Shown here in pieces: positions 62,891-64,000 of a stretch of DNA of 64,000 bases. Where the stretch lies: NCBI RefSeq assembly GCF_023516505.1, contig NZ_JAMGBB010000001.1:744001-808000 (forward strand), given 5' to 3'. A program made the position numbers and the translations under genes. The stretch's first letter is position 1; each line of letters begins with the position of its first letter. The stretch is from Sphingomonas brevis (GTDB lineage: Bacteria; Pseudomonadota; Alphaproteobacteria; Sphingomonadales; Sphingomonadaceae). The notes beneath the pieces are model-generated. The model saw only the letters and a list, made by a program, of their open reading frames with translations, searched no databases and was not told the origin of the DNA.

Positions 62891-63294
62891 CACCGGCCCC
62901 TCCTGACAAGCCGCTTGCGCAACAGCCATGCTCCAGCAAGCAACAGCATCAGGGGTGCGGCCCACAATGGCCAAGTCAGCGGTTCGATCGGCGGGCGGTA
63001 GCTGACCCAATCGCCGTAACGCTCAATCAGCCATGAGCGAACCTGTTCTGGCCGCTCACCCGCGGCAATTCGCTGGCGAACCAATGCGCGCATGTCGCCG
63101 GCTAGTTCGGCATTGCTGTCCGCAATGGACTGACCCTGGCAAACCAGGCAGCGGAGCTCCTCCATCAACGCCTTTGCCTGGGCTTCTTGGCGCGCGTCCG
63201 GCAGCTGCTCGTTGGCCCAGCGCGCTGGCGGCAAGCTGGAGTCGGCCAAGGCAGGCGCGGCGCAAATAAGCAAAAGCGGAAGCAGGCGCTTCAC
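62890..63294 (-). CDS. ccmH: Cytochrome c maturation protein CcmH
   Basis: This 134-residue protein has a signal peptide (VKRLLPLLLICAAPALA), the redox motif LRCLVCQGQSIADSNAELA, and a C-terminal membrane helix (TWPLWAAPLMLLLAGAWLL). CcmH keeps the apocytochrome haem-binding cysteines reduced. GTG at 63294 overlaps the ccmG stop as GTGA; a start at 63309 is possible but less likely. Confidence 0.93.
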   Translation of the reverse strand: MKRLLPLLLICAAPALADSSLPPARWANEQLPDARQEAQAKALMEELRCLVCQGQSIADSNAELAGDMRALVRQRIAAGERPEQVRSWLIERYGDWVSYRPPIEPLTWPLWAAPLMLLLAGAWLLRKRLVRRGR

Positions 63295-63818
63295 TTGGCC
63301 GCCTCCCATTGCGCTAGCAACTTCGGCACGTCGGCGGGCTCGATCGGCCCCATATGCTGGTAGCGGATGATGCCGCGACCATCGACAATGAAGGTCTCGG
63401 GGACACCGGACGATCCCAGCGCAAGCTGCGCCTTGCTTTCCGGATCTGCGCCAATGCGCTGGAACGGGTCGCCGCGCACGGCCAGGAACTCGGCCACGTC
63501 CTCGGGCTTGTCGCGTACCGCGATGGCATCAATCGCCGCGCCCTTGGCATTTAGCTCGGCCAGCAGCGGCGCTTCGGCGATGCAGGGCACGCACCAGCTG
63601 GCGAAAACATTGACCATGCGCGGTCGGCCCGACGCCAGGTCGGATGACGCCAGGCCCGGCTTGCCTGAGACAGCGGGGGACAATGCGAAACTAGGGACTG
63701 GCTGGCCAAGCATCTTTGACGTGATTTTTTCGTCAGCCGGACTGCTCAGCCGCCAGGATACCGCGCCGACGAACGCGGCCAGAATGAGCAAGGGCAGGAA
63801 GCGCAGTATCCGGCTCAT
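63291..63818 (-). CDS. ccmG: Thiol:disulfide oxidoreductase CcmG/DsbE
   Basis: This 175-residue membrane-anchored thioredoxin has an N-terminal helix (ILRFLPLLILAAFVGAVSW) and the active site FASWCVPCIAEAP. The cis-Pro loop is GVPETFIVDGRG. It supplies reductant to CcmH and apocytochrome c. ATG at 63818 overlaps the ccmF stop by 4 bp. Confidence 0.94.
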   Translation of the reverse strand: MSRILRFLPLLILAAFVGAVSWRLSSPADEKITSKMLGQPVPSFALSPAVSGKPGLASSDLASGRPRMVNVFASWCVPCIAEAPLLAELNAKGAAIDAIAVRDKPEDVAEFLAVRGDPFQRIGADPESKAQLALGSSGVPETFIVDGRGIIRYQHMGPIEPADVPKLLAQWEAAK

Positions 63819-64000
63819 GCGTATGACTCCGCTCGGTAGAAACCGTCCGACCGCCGACGCCGGAACAAGCGCCCCGCAAGGGCCATTGTACCGCCCAACG
63901 CAATCAATACGCCGCCCAGCCAGATCAGCGTGACGAATGGCTTCCACCAAAGGCGGAGCTGCCAGCGGCCTTCTCCCGCTTCGTCACCCAGCACCGCATA
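63815..64000 (-). CDS. ccmF: CcmF haem lyase subunit, C-terminal fragment
   Basis: Only the last 61 residues lie in the window, in frame to the edge. YAVLGDEAGEGRWQLRLWWKP is followed by the final membrane helix VTLIWLGGVLIALGGTMALAG and RLFRRRR. This is the usual CcmF C-terminus, and the position just upstream of ccmG supports it. The rest of the gene lies beyond base 64000. Confidence 0.9.
   Translation of the reverse strand, partial: YAVLGDEAGEGRWQLRLWWKPFVTLIWLGGVLIALGGTMALAGRLFRRRRSDGFYRAESYA

Overview
The window is 64 kb of compact, GC-rich alphaproteobacterial chromosome, almost certainly from the Sphingomonadales (Sphingomonadaceae-like). The grounds are the IspDF fusion, the dusB-ntrY-ntrX-hfq-hflX-mazG cluster, a double-domain Hfq, the bamA cluster without lpxD or lpxA, short ProRS and MetRS, and small proteins (the DUF3775 protein, a 62-residue protein near tRNA-Ser) that I associate with sphingomonads. 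No rRNA, CRISPR array, integrase, transposase or prophage gene was seen. Packing is tight: neighbouring same-strand genes often overlap by 1-8 nt, and most convergent pairs overlap at their 3' ends.

Layout. 1-9.2 kb: 3' end of a RatA/COQ10-like gene, pncC, ispDF, then dusB-ntrY-ntrX-hfq-hflX and convergent mazG. 9.2-16.5 kb: an aspartic-protease gene, a decayed metallo-beta-lactamase-fold gene, and tatD-metG-holB-tmk-dacC-mltB on the minus strand, with tRNA-Ser upstream. 16.6-21.3 kb: a small protein, a TonB-dependent receptor, glutaryl-CoA dehydrogenase, an acetyltransferase and rpmE. 21.3-25.8 kb: a cobalamin riboswitch and a B12 uptake operon (btuB-F-C-D). 25.8-34.6 kb: envelope and translation cluster pyrH-frr-uppS-cdsA-dxr-rseP-bamA-skp-fabZ on the minus strand. 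34.8-36.7 kb: a TIR-membrane-TPR protein wedged on the opposite strand between pyrH and tsf. 36.8-38.6 kb: rpsB-tsf. 38.7-44 kb: a small membrane protein behind two LexA-type boxes, psd-pssA, icd, a KefB-type antiporter and a GFA protein. 44-57.5 kb: alaS, an epimerase, mtgA, dnaE, two hypothetical exported or membrane proteins, glutathione peroxidase, and proS-lolC-lolD. 57.5-58.1 kb: a candidate structured ncRNA, direct repeats and tRNA-Met. 58.2-64 kb: DUF3775 protein, 2H phosphoesterase, kup, ald, and the 3' part of a cytochrome c maturation operon (ccmF-G-H-I).

How the genes work together. Much of the window is growth machinery: isoprenoid and undecaprenyl precursor supply (ispDF, dxr, uppS), phospholipid synthesis (cdsA, pssA, psd), peptidoglycan enzymes (dacC, mltB, mtgA), outer-membrane biogenesis (bamA, skp, lolCD, rseP), and translation and replication (rpsB, tsf, frr, rpmE, alaS, metG, proS, dnaE, holB, tmk). 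Accessory content is light: vitamin B12 scavenging, one TonB receptor, the TIR protein and palindromic repeats.

Most notable observations: two perfect GAAC-N7-GAAC (alphaproteobacterial SOS) boxes in front of a 71-residue single-pass membrane protein; a palindromic repeat inserted in frame inside dnaE; a recurring promoter type (TTGnnn, exactly 17 bp, then a TA..GG -10) at about ten genes, including a kup/ald pair sharing one -35 hexamer; a tandem Hfq; a TIR-TPR protein splitting rpsB-tsf-pyrH; a terminator-ended candidate ncRNA; and a BtuB-like receptor with no visible signal peptide.
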